Source: Ardenticatena maritima (GTDB lineage Bacteria; Chloroflexota; Anaerolineae; Ardenticatenales; Ardenticatenaceae). From it: 64,000 nucleotides of DNA. Below are positions 43,064 through 51,847 of the stretch, in pieces; position 1 is the first letter of the stretch, and every line of letters begins with the position of its first letter. The notes under the pieces were generated by a model. It ran no database searches, was not told the DNA's origin, and saw nothing but the letters and a program-made list of their open reading frames with translations. The stretch lies in the NCBI RefSeq assembly GCF_001306175.1, contig NZ_LGKN01000003.1:930001-994000 (forward strand), given 5' to 3'. Both the position numbers and the translations under genes were made by a program.

Positions 43064-44058
43064 CCATCCAGCCCACCACCAGCCTGGAAACGGCTATCGC
43101 CGCCTTTTTGGCGCGGCTGGCGCGCCGTGAGCGCACCCACCACACCTACAGCACGGGGCTGAACGCCTTTCGCGCCTTTCTGGAAAGCCAAACGCCGCCT
43201 GTTGAAACCGTTGGCGACCTCTGGGCGGACGTGCTGGCGGACTTCTACCACCACATCGCCGACCGCTACGCCGCGCTCACCATCCGCACCTATCTCGCTG
43301 CGGCACGCGCTTTCCTGCGCTTTCTGCGCGCCGAAGACGCGCTCTCCTTCTCACTCGACCGCGCCAACGCCGCCCTGCGCGACGCCATGACCATGGGCGA
43401 CCGCTTGCGTTATCCCGCCATCGAACACACCCCCGAACTGCCGCTCATCGTCACCTACTACGATGACATGAGCGACCTGCCGCCCCCCGACACGCCACGC
43501 CACCGCGCGCAAATTCTGGCACGGTATCGCAACCGCGCCCTGCTCTACACGCTCTTTTCCACGGCGGGGCGGCTCAGCGAAGTGGCGGCGCTCACCCGCG
43601 AAGACGTGCAGGACGGGCGCGCCAAGCGGGTGCTCGTCGTCGGGAAACGGGACAAACAGCGCATCCTCTTCCTTTCAGACGAAGCGCGCGCCGCTATCCG
43701 CGCGTATCTGGAACAGCGCAAAGCCTTCGGTGTTCAAAGCCGCCACCTCTTCATCTCGCATGGGCGCAACCAGGGGAAGCCGCTCACCCCGCAAAGCATC
43801 TGGAACATCGTGAAAAAAGCCGCCCGCGCCCACGGGCTGGACCACATCAGCCCGCACACGTTCCGCCATTGGCGCGCCACCCAAATGCTCAACGAAGGCG
43901 TCCCCGCCGAAGTGGTGAAAGACTTTCTCGGACACGAACAAATCACCACCACAACCACCATCTACGCGCGCTATCTCACCAGCCACATTGAAGAAGCGTT
44001 CGACCGCCACACCCCGCGCATCCGCGACGCACAAAAACAGAGCAAGCGCGACGAATAA
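43060..44058 (+). CDS. Tyrosine recombinase/integrase (XerC/XerD-like)
   Basis: A 332-residue recombinase. A SAM-like DNA-binding domain (residues about 8-105) precedes the catalytic domain with all residues: Arg in GRLSEV near 173, Lys in VGKRDKQR near 199, HTFRHW near 267, GHEQ near 290 and the nucleophile Tyr in TIYARY near 298-301. Xer proteins resolve chromosome dimers; others mobilise cassettes. It is coupled to lutC by an ATGA overlap, and no flanking repeat or cargo is seen, so a housekeeping role is more likely than a mobile element. Confidence 0.88.
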   Translation: MTIQPTTSLETAIAAFLARLARRERTHHTYSTGLNAFRAFLESQTPPVETVGDLWADVLADFYHHIADRYAALTIRTYLAAARAFLRFLRAEDALSFSLDRANAALRDAMTMGDRLRYPAIEHTPELPLIVTYYDDMSDLPPPDTPRHRAQILARYRNRALLYTLFSTAGRLSEVAALTREDVQDGRAKRVLVVGKRDKQRILFLSDEARAAIRAYLEQRKAFGVQSRHLFISHGRNQGKPLTPQSIWNIVKKAARAHGLDHISPHTFRHWRATQMLNEGVPAEVVKDFLGHEQITTTTTIYARYLTSHIEEAFDRHTPRIRDAQKQSKRDE

Positions 44059-44121
44059 CCCCACCAGCCGAGCAAAGCGACGCGGTTTTTGCGGATTGCC
44101 CCACGCTTTTCCCCGCCAAAC

Positions 44122-44150
44122 TTGACGCCCCTCACACCCCCTTCTACACT
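44122..44150 (+). promoter_or_regulatory. Promoter of the zincin-CBS gene pair
   Basis: TTGACG, 17-nt spacer, TACACT; start near 44157, leaving a leader of about 29 nt with no evident Shine-Dalgarno before the ATG at 44186. Confidence 0.6.
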
Positions 44151-44185
44151 TCATCAGCATCAACCAACCACCACCCAACGCTTTT

Positions 44186-44599
44186 ATGAACCGCACGCTA
44201 TTCGAGCAACTCATCACACACGCGCTCGCTCGGCTTCCCGACACCTTCCGCGCCGCACTCGACAACGTTGAAATCGTCGTCGAACGCGAGCCGCACCCGG
44301 CGCTTTTGCGCCGCATGGGGTTGCGCCCCGATGAGACGCTGTTGGGGCTGTACGAGGGCATTCCGCTGCCCGAGCGTGGGCACGGCTACACCTTCGCCCC
44401 GCCCGACATCATCACCCTCTTTCAGGGACCCATCGAACGCGAAGCGCACGGCGACCCCGACGCCATTGCGCAACTCGTTGAAGACGTGCTCCTGCATGAA
44501 CTGGCGCACTACTTCGGCTTTGATGAAGAACAGATTCGACAGATTGAAGCCGAACGCGACCGGCAACGCCAACAACACAACCAAGGAGGTTCTGCATGA
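44186..44599 (+). CDS. Minimal zincin metallopeptidase-like protein (PF06262 type)
   Basis: A 137-residue protein with the zinc motif HELAHYFGFDEEQI near 108-121 (HExxH plus distal acid), typical of the small bacterial zincin family formerly called DUF1025. The overall size matches. No membrane segment. Peptidase activity is not established for the family. It overlaps the CBS gene by 4 nt. No ribosome-binding site precedes its ATG. Confidence 0.85.
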   Translation: MNRTLFEQLITHALARLPDTFRAALDNVEIVVEREPHPALLRRMGLRPDETLLGLYEGIPLPERGHGYTFAPPDIITLFQGPIEREAHGDPDAIAQLVEDVLLHELAHYFGFDEEQIRQIEAERDRQRQQHNQGGSA

Positions 44600-45054
44600 A
44601 AGTCCGCGACCTGATGGTGACAAACGTGGTGACCGTGGGACCAGAAGCCCCCGTCGGTGCAGTCGCCCGCCTCTTGCGCGACCACGATTTCAGCGGCGTG
44701 CCCGTGGTGGACGCCAACAACGTGGTGCTGGGGGTGGTCACCGAGTACGACATCATCACACGGCACACCCGCCCCCACTACCCGCGCTACATCCAAATCA
44801 TGGACGCCCGCATCTATTTGGAGAACCCGCGGCATTACAACGAAGAGTTGCGGCGTGTGCTGGCGGTCACCGCCGAACAATTGATGACCAAACTACCGGC
44901 ACGCATCACCCCGGACGACGATATGGAAACCGCGATTGGCGTCATGGTGGATACGCGCATCAACCCCTTGCCCATTGTGGATGAAAACGGTCGGCTTGCC
45001 GGCATTCTAACCTTGCATGACCTTCTGCAAATCGTGGTGGACGAAGAGGCGTAA
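44596..45054 (+). CDS. Two-CBS-domain protein
   Basis: A 152-residue protein made of a CBS pair: MVTNVVTVGPEAPVGAVARLLRDHDFSGVPVVDANNVVLG is split over residues 7-50, and the second unit ends with PLPIVDENGRLAGILTLHDLL. Such pairs bind adenosyl nucleotides and act as energy sensors. AAGGAGG lies before the start, inside the zincin gene. Partner unknown. Confidence 0.88.
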   Translation: MKVRDLMVTNVVTVGPEAPVGAVARLLRDHDFSGVPVVDANNVVLGVVTEYDIITRHTRPHYPRYIQIMDARIYLENPRHYNEELRRVLAVTAEQLMTKLPARITPDDDMETAIGVMVDTRINPLPIVDENGRLAGILTLHDLLQIVVDEEA

Positions 45055-45078
45055 ACATTTGTCCTTTTCTTCACAAAA

Positions 45079-45106
45079 TTGACCTTCTGGCAAGCCACAG
45101 TACAAT
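45079..45106 (+). promoter_or_regulatory. Promoter of the cytochrome c-ctaB-SDR operon
   Basis: TTGACC, 16-nt spacer, TACAAT; start near 45113 with a leader of about 104 nt. The leader holds a 7-bp hairpin (CGAGTGT / ACACTCG, 45149-45171). Confidence 0.7.
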
Positions 45107-45216
45107 GCACCCGTATTCCAAAAACTGCCCATCCGACCAGTTGGCAGGCGAGTGTGGCTTTGATACACTCGTGCGTGTCCTTGTTCAATTTTTCCTGTGA
45201 GGGGGTTGATTGCGCT

Positions 45217-46296
45217 ATGGGAACCTTGGCACTCGCATCGCTTCACGCTGTGCCCTCGTCTGGTGAAGGGCTGGCGGTCATTCTCGCCAGCAACATCGTT
45301 TTGGGACGTTTCCTTGCCGTGGCGGCGGCGGTTTTGCTCGTTGTCAGCCTCGCCACGTTTCTGCTGATTGGGCTTGTGTTTTGGGCGCTCGGCGCAGAAT
45401 TGCCCGGGCTGAGCACGCTGTTCCACCTGCTGGGGCGCAAAAAGCACGAAGCCCCGTCCATCACCGAGATTCTCGGTGAGCGGGAAGTCAAAGCCATCCT
45501 GGGCGGCTGGGCCGCGCTGTGGGTTCTGGCGCTTGCGCTTGGCTACGCTTCGGGCGGCTTGCCTGGCATTGGCGGCGCAGCCCAACCCGACCCCACACTG
45601 CGCATGATCGCCCTGGCGCTCTTGTTGCTGACGGTCGTTGCCCTGCTGGTGGGCTTGTTGCTCATCATCATGCTCTGGCTGAATGGCGTGTACGTGCCGC
45701 TCCTGAGCGACCTCTTCAATCTCATTTCGCGCAAAGAGCCGCGTGGTCCTCGTTTGCAAGACATCCTGGAAGCCAACAAAGCCGTCGTCTCGATCATCAG
45801 CGGCTGGCTTGTACTCTGGCTGGTCATCGCAGGGGCGCTCTGGTTCTACCCCTCAGGTGAAGCGGCTCCGACTGTCGCCGCGGCGCCTGCACCCAGCGAG
45901 AGCGAAGCCACAGCACCAACGTCGTCGGAAGAGACCACCAGTCAGCCCCAACCGACACAAGCCCCGTCGGCGAGCGTCAGTGCGCCGTCTGACATCGCCG
46001 ACTTGATGATTAGCCAGGGGTGCGGTGGTTGCCACACGATTCAAGGCGTCAGCGGTATGGCGGGCGCTATTGGTCCCGAACTGACACACATCGGCAGCGT
46101 AGCGGCTGACCGCATCGCCGACCCCAATTACACGGGCGAAGCGACCACGCCGGAAGAATACATCCGCGAATCCATCATCAACCCCAAAGCCTATGTGGTT
46201 GAAGGGTTCGCCCCTGTTATGCCTGAAACGTTCAAGGATTCGCTCAGCCCCGAGCAACTGGACGCCCTTGTCGAATTTTTGGCTGGATTGAAATAG
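45217..46296 (+). CDS. Membrane-bound monohaem cytochrome c with duplicated membrane unit
   Basis: A 359-residue protein. Residues about 1-230 hold four or more membrane helices arranged as two similar units of about 65 residues (unit 1 has LFHLLGRKK and GGWAALW; unit 2 has LFNLISRKE and SGWLVLW). A Pro/Ser/Thr/Glu-rich linker (about 230-265) leads to a cytochrome c domain with one haem site CGGCH near 270 and a Met ligand in APVMPETF near 335. It probably carries electrons at the outer face of the membrane to an oxidase. Start chosen at 45217; GAGGGGG lies 11 bases upstream. First gene of the ctaB operon. Confidence 0.82.
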   Translation: MGTLALASLHAVPSSGEGLAVILASNIVLGRFLAVAAAVLLVVSLATFLLIGLVFWALGAELPGLSTLFHLLGRKKHEAPSITEILGEREVKAILGGWAALWVLALALGYASGGLPGIGGAAQPDPTLRMIALALLLLTVVALLVGLLLIIMLWLNGVYVPLLSDLFNLISRKEPRGPRLQDILEANKAVVSIISGWLVLWLVIAGALWFYPSGEAAPTVAAAPAPSESEATAPTSSEETTSQPQPTQAPSASVSAPSDIADLMISQGCGGCHTIQGVSGMAGAIGPELTHIGSVAADRIADPNYTGEATTPEEYIRESIINPKAYVVEGFAPVMPETFKDSLSPEQLDALVEFLAGLK

Positions 46297-46324
46297 ACGG
46301 AAACAAGTGCGGAGAGCCTGTCGC

Positions 46325-47254
46325 ATGACCCAACAACTGAAAGCCGCCCCCGTCAGTGACGCGCCCCCTGCGGCGCGTCCGCATATCGGCGATTATTGGC
46401 GGCTCACCAAACCCACCATCGTTGTCTTGCTGTTGATTACAACCATCGGCGCTATGTTCATTGCCGCCGAAGGCGCCCCGCCGCTCGACCTGCTTTTCTG
46501 GGTCTTCATTGGCGGGTCGCTGGCAGCCGGCGGGGCAAACGCCATCAACTCATTTGTTGACCGTGACATTGACCCGTTGATGAGCCGCACCAGCCAGCGC
46601 CCACTCCCGCGCAACCGTGTGCCACCACGCCATGCGCTCCTCTTTGGCGTGGGTGCTGTTGCCGCGTCTGTCCTGGTGTACGGCCTGTTTGTGAACTGGC
46701 TTTCCGCCGGGTTGGCGCTTTTGGGCGCTATTTACTACGCCGGCATCTACACGGGCTACCTCAAACGCGCAACGCCGCACAATATCGTCATTGGTGGCGG
46801 CGCGGGAGCCATCCCCCCACTGGTCGGCTGGGCGGCGGTCCACGGCGAGTTAGACTTTTTGGCGTTCATTCTCTTCGCCATCATCTTTTTCTGGACGCCG
46901 CCGCACACATGGGCGCTCACGTTGCTGGTGCAAAAAGATTACGAACGTGTCGGCGTGCCCATGTTTCCGGTCGTTTTCGGCGAAGATGAAACGCGCCGCC
47001 AAATGGTGCTCTACACCATCGTACTGGTCGGCATCACGCTCTTGCCGGTGGCGACAGGCGATTTGAGCCTGTTCTACGGTGCGGCAGCCCTCATCCTGGG
47101 CGGCGAATTCTTGCGCCAGACGATTGTGCTCTGGCGCTCCCCAAGCAAAAGCCGCGCCAACAAACTCTATCGCTTTTCAAACAACTATCTGGCGTTGCTC
47201 TTCCTCGCCATGGTGCTGGACCGCGTTTTTGCGAATGGAGGCTTTTTGCCATGA
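46325..47254 (+). CDS. ctaB: Protohaem IX farnesyltransferase (haem O synthase)
   Basis: A 309-residue UbiA-superfamily prenyltransferase with about nine helices. The first Asp-rich motif reads NAINSFVDRDIDPLMSRT, followed by RPLP, and the second loop includes YTGYLKRATPHN. It attaches a farnesyl chain to haem b, giving haem O for haem-copper oxidases; an oxidase operon lies at 29-32 kb. ctaA (haem A synthase) is not in the window. Its stop overlaps the SDR start (ATGA). Confidence 0.94.
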   Translation: MTQQLKAAPVSDAPPAARPHIGDYWRLTKPTIVVLLLITTIGAMFIAAEGAPPLDLLFWVFIGGSLAAGGANAINSFVDRDIDPLMSRTSQRPLPRNRVPPRHALLFGVGAVAASVLVYGLFVNWLSAGLALLGAIYYAGIYTGYLKRATPHNIVIGGGAGAIPPLVGWAAVHGELDFLAFILFAIIFFWTPPHTWALTLLVQKDYERVGVPMFPVVFGEDETRRQMVLYTIVLVGITLLPVATGDLSLFYGAAALILGGEFLRQTIVLWRSPSKSRANKLYRFSNNYLALLFLAMVLDRVFANGGFLP

Positions 47255-47949
47255 CGAACCGGGTCGCCTTGCTGACAGGCGCAACCGGCGGTGTGGGGCG
47301 CGTGGTTGCGGAAACCTTCGCCGCCCACGGCTATCGCCTGGCGCTGGCGGCGCGCCACGCCGACGCCGTCGAGGCGCTGGCGGATTCGCTCGCCGTGCCC
47401 ACGCTGGCACTGACCGCCGACGTGACGCTTCCCGAAGCAGCCGCCGAAGTGGTGCAAGCCACCAAAGCGGATTTTGGGCGTTTGGACGTAGTGGTTCACC
47501 TGGTGGGCGGCTACGCCGGCGGCAAGGCGCTCCCCGAAATTGAGATCGAGACATGGGAACGCATGTTGCGGCTCAATCTCACCTCGGCGTTTCTGATTGC
47601 CCGCGCCGCGCTCCCACTCATGCACGAACACGATTTTGGGCGCTTGCTCTTCGTGAGCAGTCTCCACGGGCACGCGCCCGGCAAGCATGTCGCCGCCTAC
47701 GCCGCCGCCAAAGGGGGGCTGGAAACGTTGGTGCGTGCGATCGCCGCCGACACACGCGGCACCGGCATCACAGCGAACGCGGTCGCCCCCGGCATCATTG
47801 ACACCCCCGCCAATCGCCGCGCCATGCCCAACGCCGATACCAGCGCATGGGTGGCGCCGGAGCGTCTGGCGGCTGTCTTGCTGTTTTTGGCGTCCGAAGC
47901 CGCCGCCGACATCAACGGCGCTATTCTCCCCTTGCGGGGGCGCGGCTAA
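47251..47949 (+). CDS. Short-chain dehydrogenase/reductase
   Basis: A 232-residue SDR with the cofactor motif TGATGGVG near residue 9, HLVGGYAGG in the NNAG position, catalytic Ser in FVSSLHG and YAAAKGG (Tyr and Lys four apart) near 149-153. Substrate unknown. It is coupled to ctaB by a 4-nt overlap and ends just before a strong terminator. Confidence 0.9.
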   Translation: MTNRVALLTGATGGVGRVVAETFAAHGYRLALAARHADAVEALADSLAVPTLALTADVTLPEAAAEVVQATKADFGRLDVVVHLVGGYAGGKALPEIEIETWERMLRLNLTSAFLIARAALPLMHEHDFGRLLFVSSLHGHAPGKHVAAYAAAKGGLETLVRAIAADTRGTGITANAVAPGIIDTPANRRAMPNADTSAWVAPERLAAVLLFLASEAAADINGAILPLRGRG

Positions 47950-47968
47950 CCCGTTCGACAAGCACACA

Positions 47969-48003
47969 AAAAGGCGGCTCGCGCTCTGGAGCCGCCTTTT
48001 TTG
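47969..48003. terminator. Bidirectional terminator between SDR and lipoprotein genes
   Basis: A 12-bp perfect stem (AAAAGGCGGCTC / GAGCCGCCTTTT, 8-nt loop) with T continuing on the plus strand and A/T on both sides, in a 65-nt convergent gap. Confidence 0.88.
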
Positions 48004-48014
48004 ACGCAATGCGT

Positions 48015-49205
48015 TCATTCGCTCTGCAACAGCGTAATGCTCGTTTGCCCCTCCGCATCAGCCCCGATGACAATCTGGTACACGCGCCCTTCTTTTTCCG
48101 CCTGAAGCAACCCACCCTGTCCGCTCATCACGACACGCTGGGTAATCGTGAAGCCATTTTGGGGCAACGCTTCATCGTAAAACGCCACAACATCGTCTAG
48201 CGTCGCGCCCGGCACAACATAGACATACGTGCCCGCAAACATGGATTGCAACGTCGCCCCTTCGGGCAAGGGAATGTCCAGCGTGGTTGCGGCGGCATCC
48301 GCCGGCGGTTCAATGGTAATGCCGGTATTGATTGATTGCACCTCAAACACAATCTCTTCAACAAGCGTGGCGCTCTGGTCGTTTTGCGTCACGTGGTGCT
48401 GAATTTGATAGACCGCCTTGACAATCAAATCGTCATCCGTGGCGAAAATATCCAGCACCACCTGCTCAGGCTGAATGTCTACATCCTCACGTGCACCAAA
48501 CGCTGCTAAAAACGAATCAAGGAAGCCGAACGTTGCCGGCTCGTCAATCACAGCAGCGTTCCACTCCGTATGGTAGCGCACAGTTTCAAACCCATTGACC
48601 GTGACGCGTTCCTGGGGTTCAAGGTCGCCCAGCGCGGTGATTTGCAAAACGCTTTCCAAATCCTGGTCAACAGAGGGCGGTTCTTGCTGGGCGGCGAGAA
48701 GCCACTGGTCGCCCACGCGCACCCACATCTGGTCTTCAACCTGGATAAGTTCCACCTGCGGCGCTTCATTGCCCGTCATTGCCGCGCCCAACGCCGCCAA
48801 CATGCCCTCCATGACGATATGGCGCGCGGGCGGCTCGCGCGTCAATTCCATCGTCCACTCCACCAGCGCGGCATCGTTCTGCTCGACTTGCGGCAGGTTG
48901 CCTTCTTCCACTCGCACGCGCACCACGTAGTGCAAGCGCGCATCCTGAATATCCGCCAGGTCGGTGGGCAGGTGGAACATGGGACGCTCAGCGGACGCCT
49001 CCGCGGTGGTCGGCGTCGGCGTCGGGAGCGGGGTTGGTTCGGGCGTGGGCGTGGCGGTAGGTGCTGGCAGGGTGGGCGTTGGCGCTGTGGCGGTTGGCTG
49101 TGCAGCGGCTGTTTCGCCGGCGGCTTCATTGGTGGACGCTTCACCACCACACGCCACCAAAAGCCAGGCGCTCAGAGCCACGAGAAGCCATCCCCATCGG
49201 CGCAT
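48015..49205 (-). CDS. Secreted lipoprotein of unknown function
   Basis: A 396-residue lipoprotein. The signal peptide ends in a lipobox (WLLVACGG, Cys at about residue 18). A Thr/Pro-rich linker (repeats of TPTP, residues about 35-65) follows, typical of Chloroflexota surface lipoproteins. The body (about 75-395) has no motif I know, though alternating strands and a VVAFYDEALPQNGF segment recall small substrate-binding or LolA/LppX-like lipoprotein folds. Start at 49205 is supported by GGAGG. Likely exposed outside the membrane. Confidence 0.75.
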   Translation of the reverse strand: MRRWGWLLVALSAWLLVACGGEASTNEAAGETAAAQPTATAPTPTLPAPTATPTPEPTPLPTPTPTTAEASAERPMFHLPTDLADIQDARLHYVVRVRVEEGNLPQVEQNDAALVEWTMELTREPPARHIVMEGMLAALGAAMTGNEAPQVELIQVEDQMWVRVGDQWLLAAQQEPPSVDQDLESVLQITALGDLEPQERVTVNGFETVRYHTEWNAAVIDEPATFGFLDSFLAAFGAREDVDIQPEQVVLDIFATDDDLIVKAVYQIQHHVTQNDQSATLVEEIVFEVQSINTGITIEPPADAAATTLDIPLPEGATLQSMFAGTYVYVVPGATLDDVVAFYDEALPQNGFTITQRVVMSGQGGLLQAEKEGRVYQIVIGADAEGQTSITLLQSE

Positions 49206-49307
49206 CGCACACCTCCTTTTGCAGTTGCTTGACTGAAAAGGGCGTGATGAATACGCCAATCCCCGGTTTTTGGTTGCAAGGGCTGGTAAAAAAGGAGTCA
49301 ATTCGCG

Positions 49308-49341
49308 GAAAATACAAAAGCCCCGACGCCGTTGTCGGGGC
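49308..49341 (-). terminator. Terminator of the five-haem cytochrome gene
   Basis: An 8-bp stem (GCCCCGAC / GTCGGGGC, 6-nt loop) which on the minus strand runs into TTTTGTATTTT. It ends the minus-strand run that starts with the 2TM gene. Confidence 0.8.
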
Positions 49342-49420
49342 ATATGCAAGGAGGAGAAAGTACGTTCTCAGTGTACGCCAAAGTGCATAGACCATTCTTG
49401 ACGCTTCTCCTACGTTTTGC

Positions 49421-51118
49421 CTACGGTGAAACCGCCAAAGGAAGCCACGTCTGATAGCGCGCGGCAACGCCCCGCGCCTCAGCAATCACAACAGGCTGGC
49501 GGTCGGCGGTTTCGTACAATGCGCGCCACGCCGCGCTCTGGGGCGTTTCTGTTGCCAGCACGTCATCGGCAAAGGGCGCGGCAAGCGTCTGATAGAGCAA
49601 GGCGACGCGCACCTGATAGAGCGCATCACCATTCCCCGGCAGACGGTACACCACTCTATCGCTTCCCCCCACAAAATCCGTGTCGCTTTGCGCCGCGCCA
49701 TAGACGCCAATCTCGGCAGGGGCGTTCGCCTTATCAAACCCCCTCGGCAAGAGGCGGTTATCCTTCGCGTATGTCGCGGCGCGCAAAAGCGTGTAGGTGA
49801 CGTTGCCGTCGGCGTCCTGCATGATGGATTCGTATACCTGCACCTGCGTGGTGTCGGTAATGAGCGTGTAATGCGGCTCGAATTGGGCGGCGTTCTGGTC
49901 GGCATCGTTGCCGGCAATGCGTCCATCCGGCAATGGCGCACCCGACTCGAATATCGGCGCGCCGGTGGTATCGCTCACCACCACGTGCAACCACGCGCGG
50001 CGGCTGGGGTAGCCGCTGGGGAACTTATGCCCCGTCAGGTTTTGCACGGTGACGGTCAGCACAAGAGTATCGCTCACCAGCGCAGTCTGCACATGCAGGT
50101 GTGCGGTTTCGCTTTGCAAAAAGCCAAGGCTCTCCGTAATGGCGCGGTTCATCTGCTCCACACTGGCGGGCACACCAAGCGTGTCGGCGTGGTCGCGCAA
50201 GATGCGCAGCATAAAGACGTTGGCGCCGGTGAATGTGTGGCGGTGGAAGGGGGCGCGCGGCGGCAGGTCGTTGGGGATAGAGGCGAGCGGCACGCTGCCT
50301 TCGGCGGGGGGCATGTGGCACGCCTGGCACGATTGGTCATCATCCCCAACACCGTCGCCAAAGGCGCTGGCTTCCCATTCGTCGTAGGTGCGCTGTTCGG
50401 GGAACTGGTGACCGGTTGGCGTCCCATCAGCACGCACGGTTGTGGTTGTCAGGTTGTGGCATGTTCCGCAGAGCGCGGCGTCTTCCATCTGTTCCCCCAA
50501 CACGGGCGTAAACCCCACCATCTGGCGCATGGGGTCGGCAAGCACGTTATCAAACGGGCCGTAGAGCAGGCGGTCGGGGGGCGATGTGCCCGTATCAATG
50601 ACAAAATTCCCATCTCCCGGCGCAGCGAAGGTATCGGAGATAATTTGGTGGCAAAGGGTGCATGAAACGCCGTCGAGGGCGGCGGCGTGCAAAGGATGAT
50701 CGGGGTTGAGAAAGCCATCCCCCAGCAGAGCGACCGTCTCACCTGAAACCGCAGCCTGGGCGGAAGCCATTGGGGTGTGGCAACGTGCGCATGTCGCTTC
50801 GATAGTGGGGCTGATAGCGAGTGTGCGGCTGACTTCGACGCTCACACGCGCTTGCCAGAGGGGGTCGCGTGCCGAGTTGGCCATCATCGTTGCCCGCCAA
50901 TCGTCGGGAATACCGACAGGCGTCCCGGCTTCGTCCACCAAACCGTTGTGGCACGCCTCACACGTCCCCGAGCCGGCAAAATCACCTGTGTCGAAAAAAG
51001 GCAAGGCGGCGCTTGCCGGTTGTGCGGGCGTCGGCTGTGCCAACCAGACAACGCCCCCCACGCACACACACAAAAGCACGGCGAACCATCCGAACGCCGT
51101 GCACCATGTGCGCCACAT
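49421..51118 (-). CDS. Exported five-haem c-type cytochrome
   Basis: A 565-residue protein with an N-terminal signal/anchor (about 8-28). Five haem-attachment sites are seen: CEACH, CARCH, CTLCH, CGTCH and CQACH, all in the first half (about 53-265). The second half (about 340-550) is a beta-rich region with NLTGHKFPSGYPSRRAW, a motif found in multihaem cytochromes related to c554-type proteins. It likely moves electrons outside the membrane. The protein ends YQTWLPLAVSP, similar to the end of the protease at 63.8 kb. AAAGGAGG sets the start. Confidence 0.88.
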   Translation of the reverse strand: MWRTWCTAFGWFAVLLCVCVGGVVWLAQPTPAQPASAALPFFDTGDFAGSGTCEACHNGLVDEAGTPVGIPDDWRATMMANSARDPLWQARVSVEVSRTLAISPTIEATCARCHTPMASAQAAVSGETVALLGDGFLNPDHPLHAAALDGVSCTLCHQIISDTFAAPGDGNFVIDTGTSPPDRLLYGPFDNVLADPMRQMVGFTPVLGEQMEDAALCGTCHNLTTTTVRADGTPTGHQFPEQRTYDEWEASAFGDGVGDDDQSCQACHMPPAEGSVPLASIPNDLPPRAPFHRHTFTGANVFMLRILRDHADTLGVPASVEQMNRAITESLGFLQSETAHLHVQTALVSDTLVLTVTVQNLTGHKFPSGYPSRRAWLHVVVSDTTGAPIFESGAPLPDGRIAGNDADQNAAQFEPHYTLITDTTQVQVYESIMQDADGNVTYTLLRAATYAKDNRLLPRGFDKANAPAEIGVYGAAQSDTDFVGGSDRVVYRLPGNGDALYQVRVALLYQTLAAPFADDVLATETPQSAAWRALYETADRQPVVIAEARGVAARYQTWLPLAVSP

Positions 51119-51147
51119 GTTTTCCTCCTTTGCTCTTGCGCACAGAC

Positions 51148-51831
51148 TTACACCTGGGAAGTCGGCGGCGCAAATTCACGCAAAATGGCCAGCACCTCGG
51201 CGTCGCTGGTCTGGTGAAAATCCTGGTAGTAAGCGCCAACACCACCTAAAAACGCCCGCGGGGCACAGACCGCAACCGCCTCATCGCAATGCCGCGCCAG
51301 GTCGAGAAACGTGTCGTAGGGGGCGACGGGCAACGCCAACAGCAGGCGGGCGGGGCGTTCCAGGCGAATGCTTTCGAGCGCCGCGCGCATGGTGCTGCCG
51401 GTCGCCACGCCATCATCGGTGACGATGACGGTGCGCCCTGTGAGCGGGCGGTGCGGCAAGACCGCACGGTACGTTTGGTTGCGGCGCTGAATTTCCGCCA
51501 GTTGGCGTTTGGCTTCTTGCTCGATGTACTCGGGCGGGACGCTCAGGTAAGCCAGGGCTTCGTCATTGAGGATGATATGCCCGCGCTCCGTGATCGCCCC
51601 AATCGCCAGTTCGGGATTGCCCGGCGCGCCCAATTTGCGTGGGGTGATAAAATCCAACTCGCCGTTCAGGGCGCGGGCAATTTCAGCGGCAACCACCAAG
51701 CCGCCGCGCGGAATGCCTACCACCACGGGCGGCTCATCCACCAGGCGCGCCAGTGCGTTCGCCAATACCTGCCCGGCATGGCGTCGGTCGCGAAAGAAGC
51801 ATTGGTCGGGTTGCAAGATATGTACCGCCAT
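51148..51831 (-). CDS. Phosphoribosyltransferase-family protein
   Basis: A 227-residue type I PRTase fold with the PRPP loop VIVTDDGVATGSTM near 123-136 and an N-terminal VVVGIPRGGLVVA. This group, often found beside dienelactone hydrolase or stress genes, is mostly uncharacterised; a purine salvage role is not supported. Start at 51831 follows AAGGAGGG. It lies 16 nt after mutL and 29 nt before the cytochrome gene. Confidence 0.82.
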   Translation of the reverse strand: MAVHILQPDQCFFRDRRHAGQVLANALARLVDEPPVVVGIPRGGLVVAAEIARALNGELDFITPRKLGAPGNPELAIGAITERGHIILNDEALAYLSVPPEYIEQEAKRQLAEIQRRNQTYRAVLPHRPLTGRTVIVTDDGVATGSTMRAALESIRLERPARLLLALPVAPYDTFLDLARHCDEAVAVCAPRAFLGGVGAYYQDFHQTSDAEVLAILREFAPPTSQV

Positions 51832-51847
51832 GACATTCCCTCCTTGC

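Noticed and set aside
43060-44058. Integron or integrative element around the tyrosine recombinase
   Set aside because: No attC-like sites, flanking direct repeats, tRNA target or cargo genes; it is coupled to lutC like an ordinary operon gene.
48960-49150. Tandem DNA repeat in the lipoprotein gene
   Set aside because: It is the Thr/Pro-rich linker coded with similar codons, common in surface lipoproteins, not an intergenic repeat.
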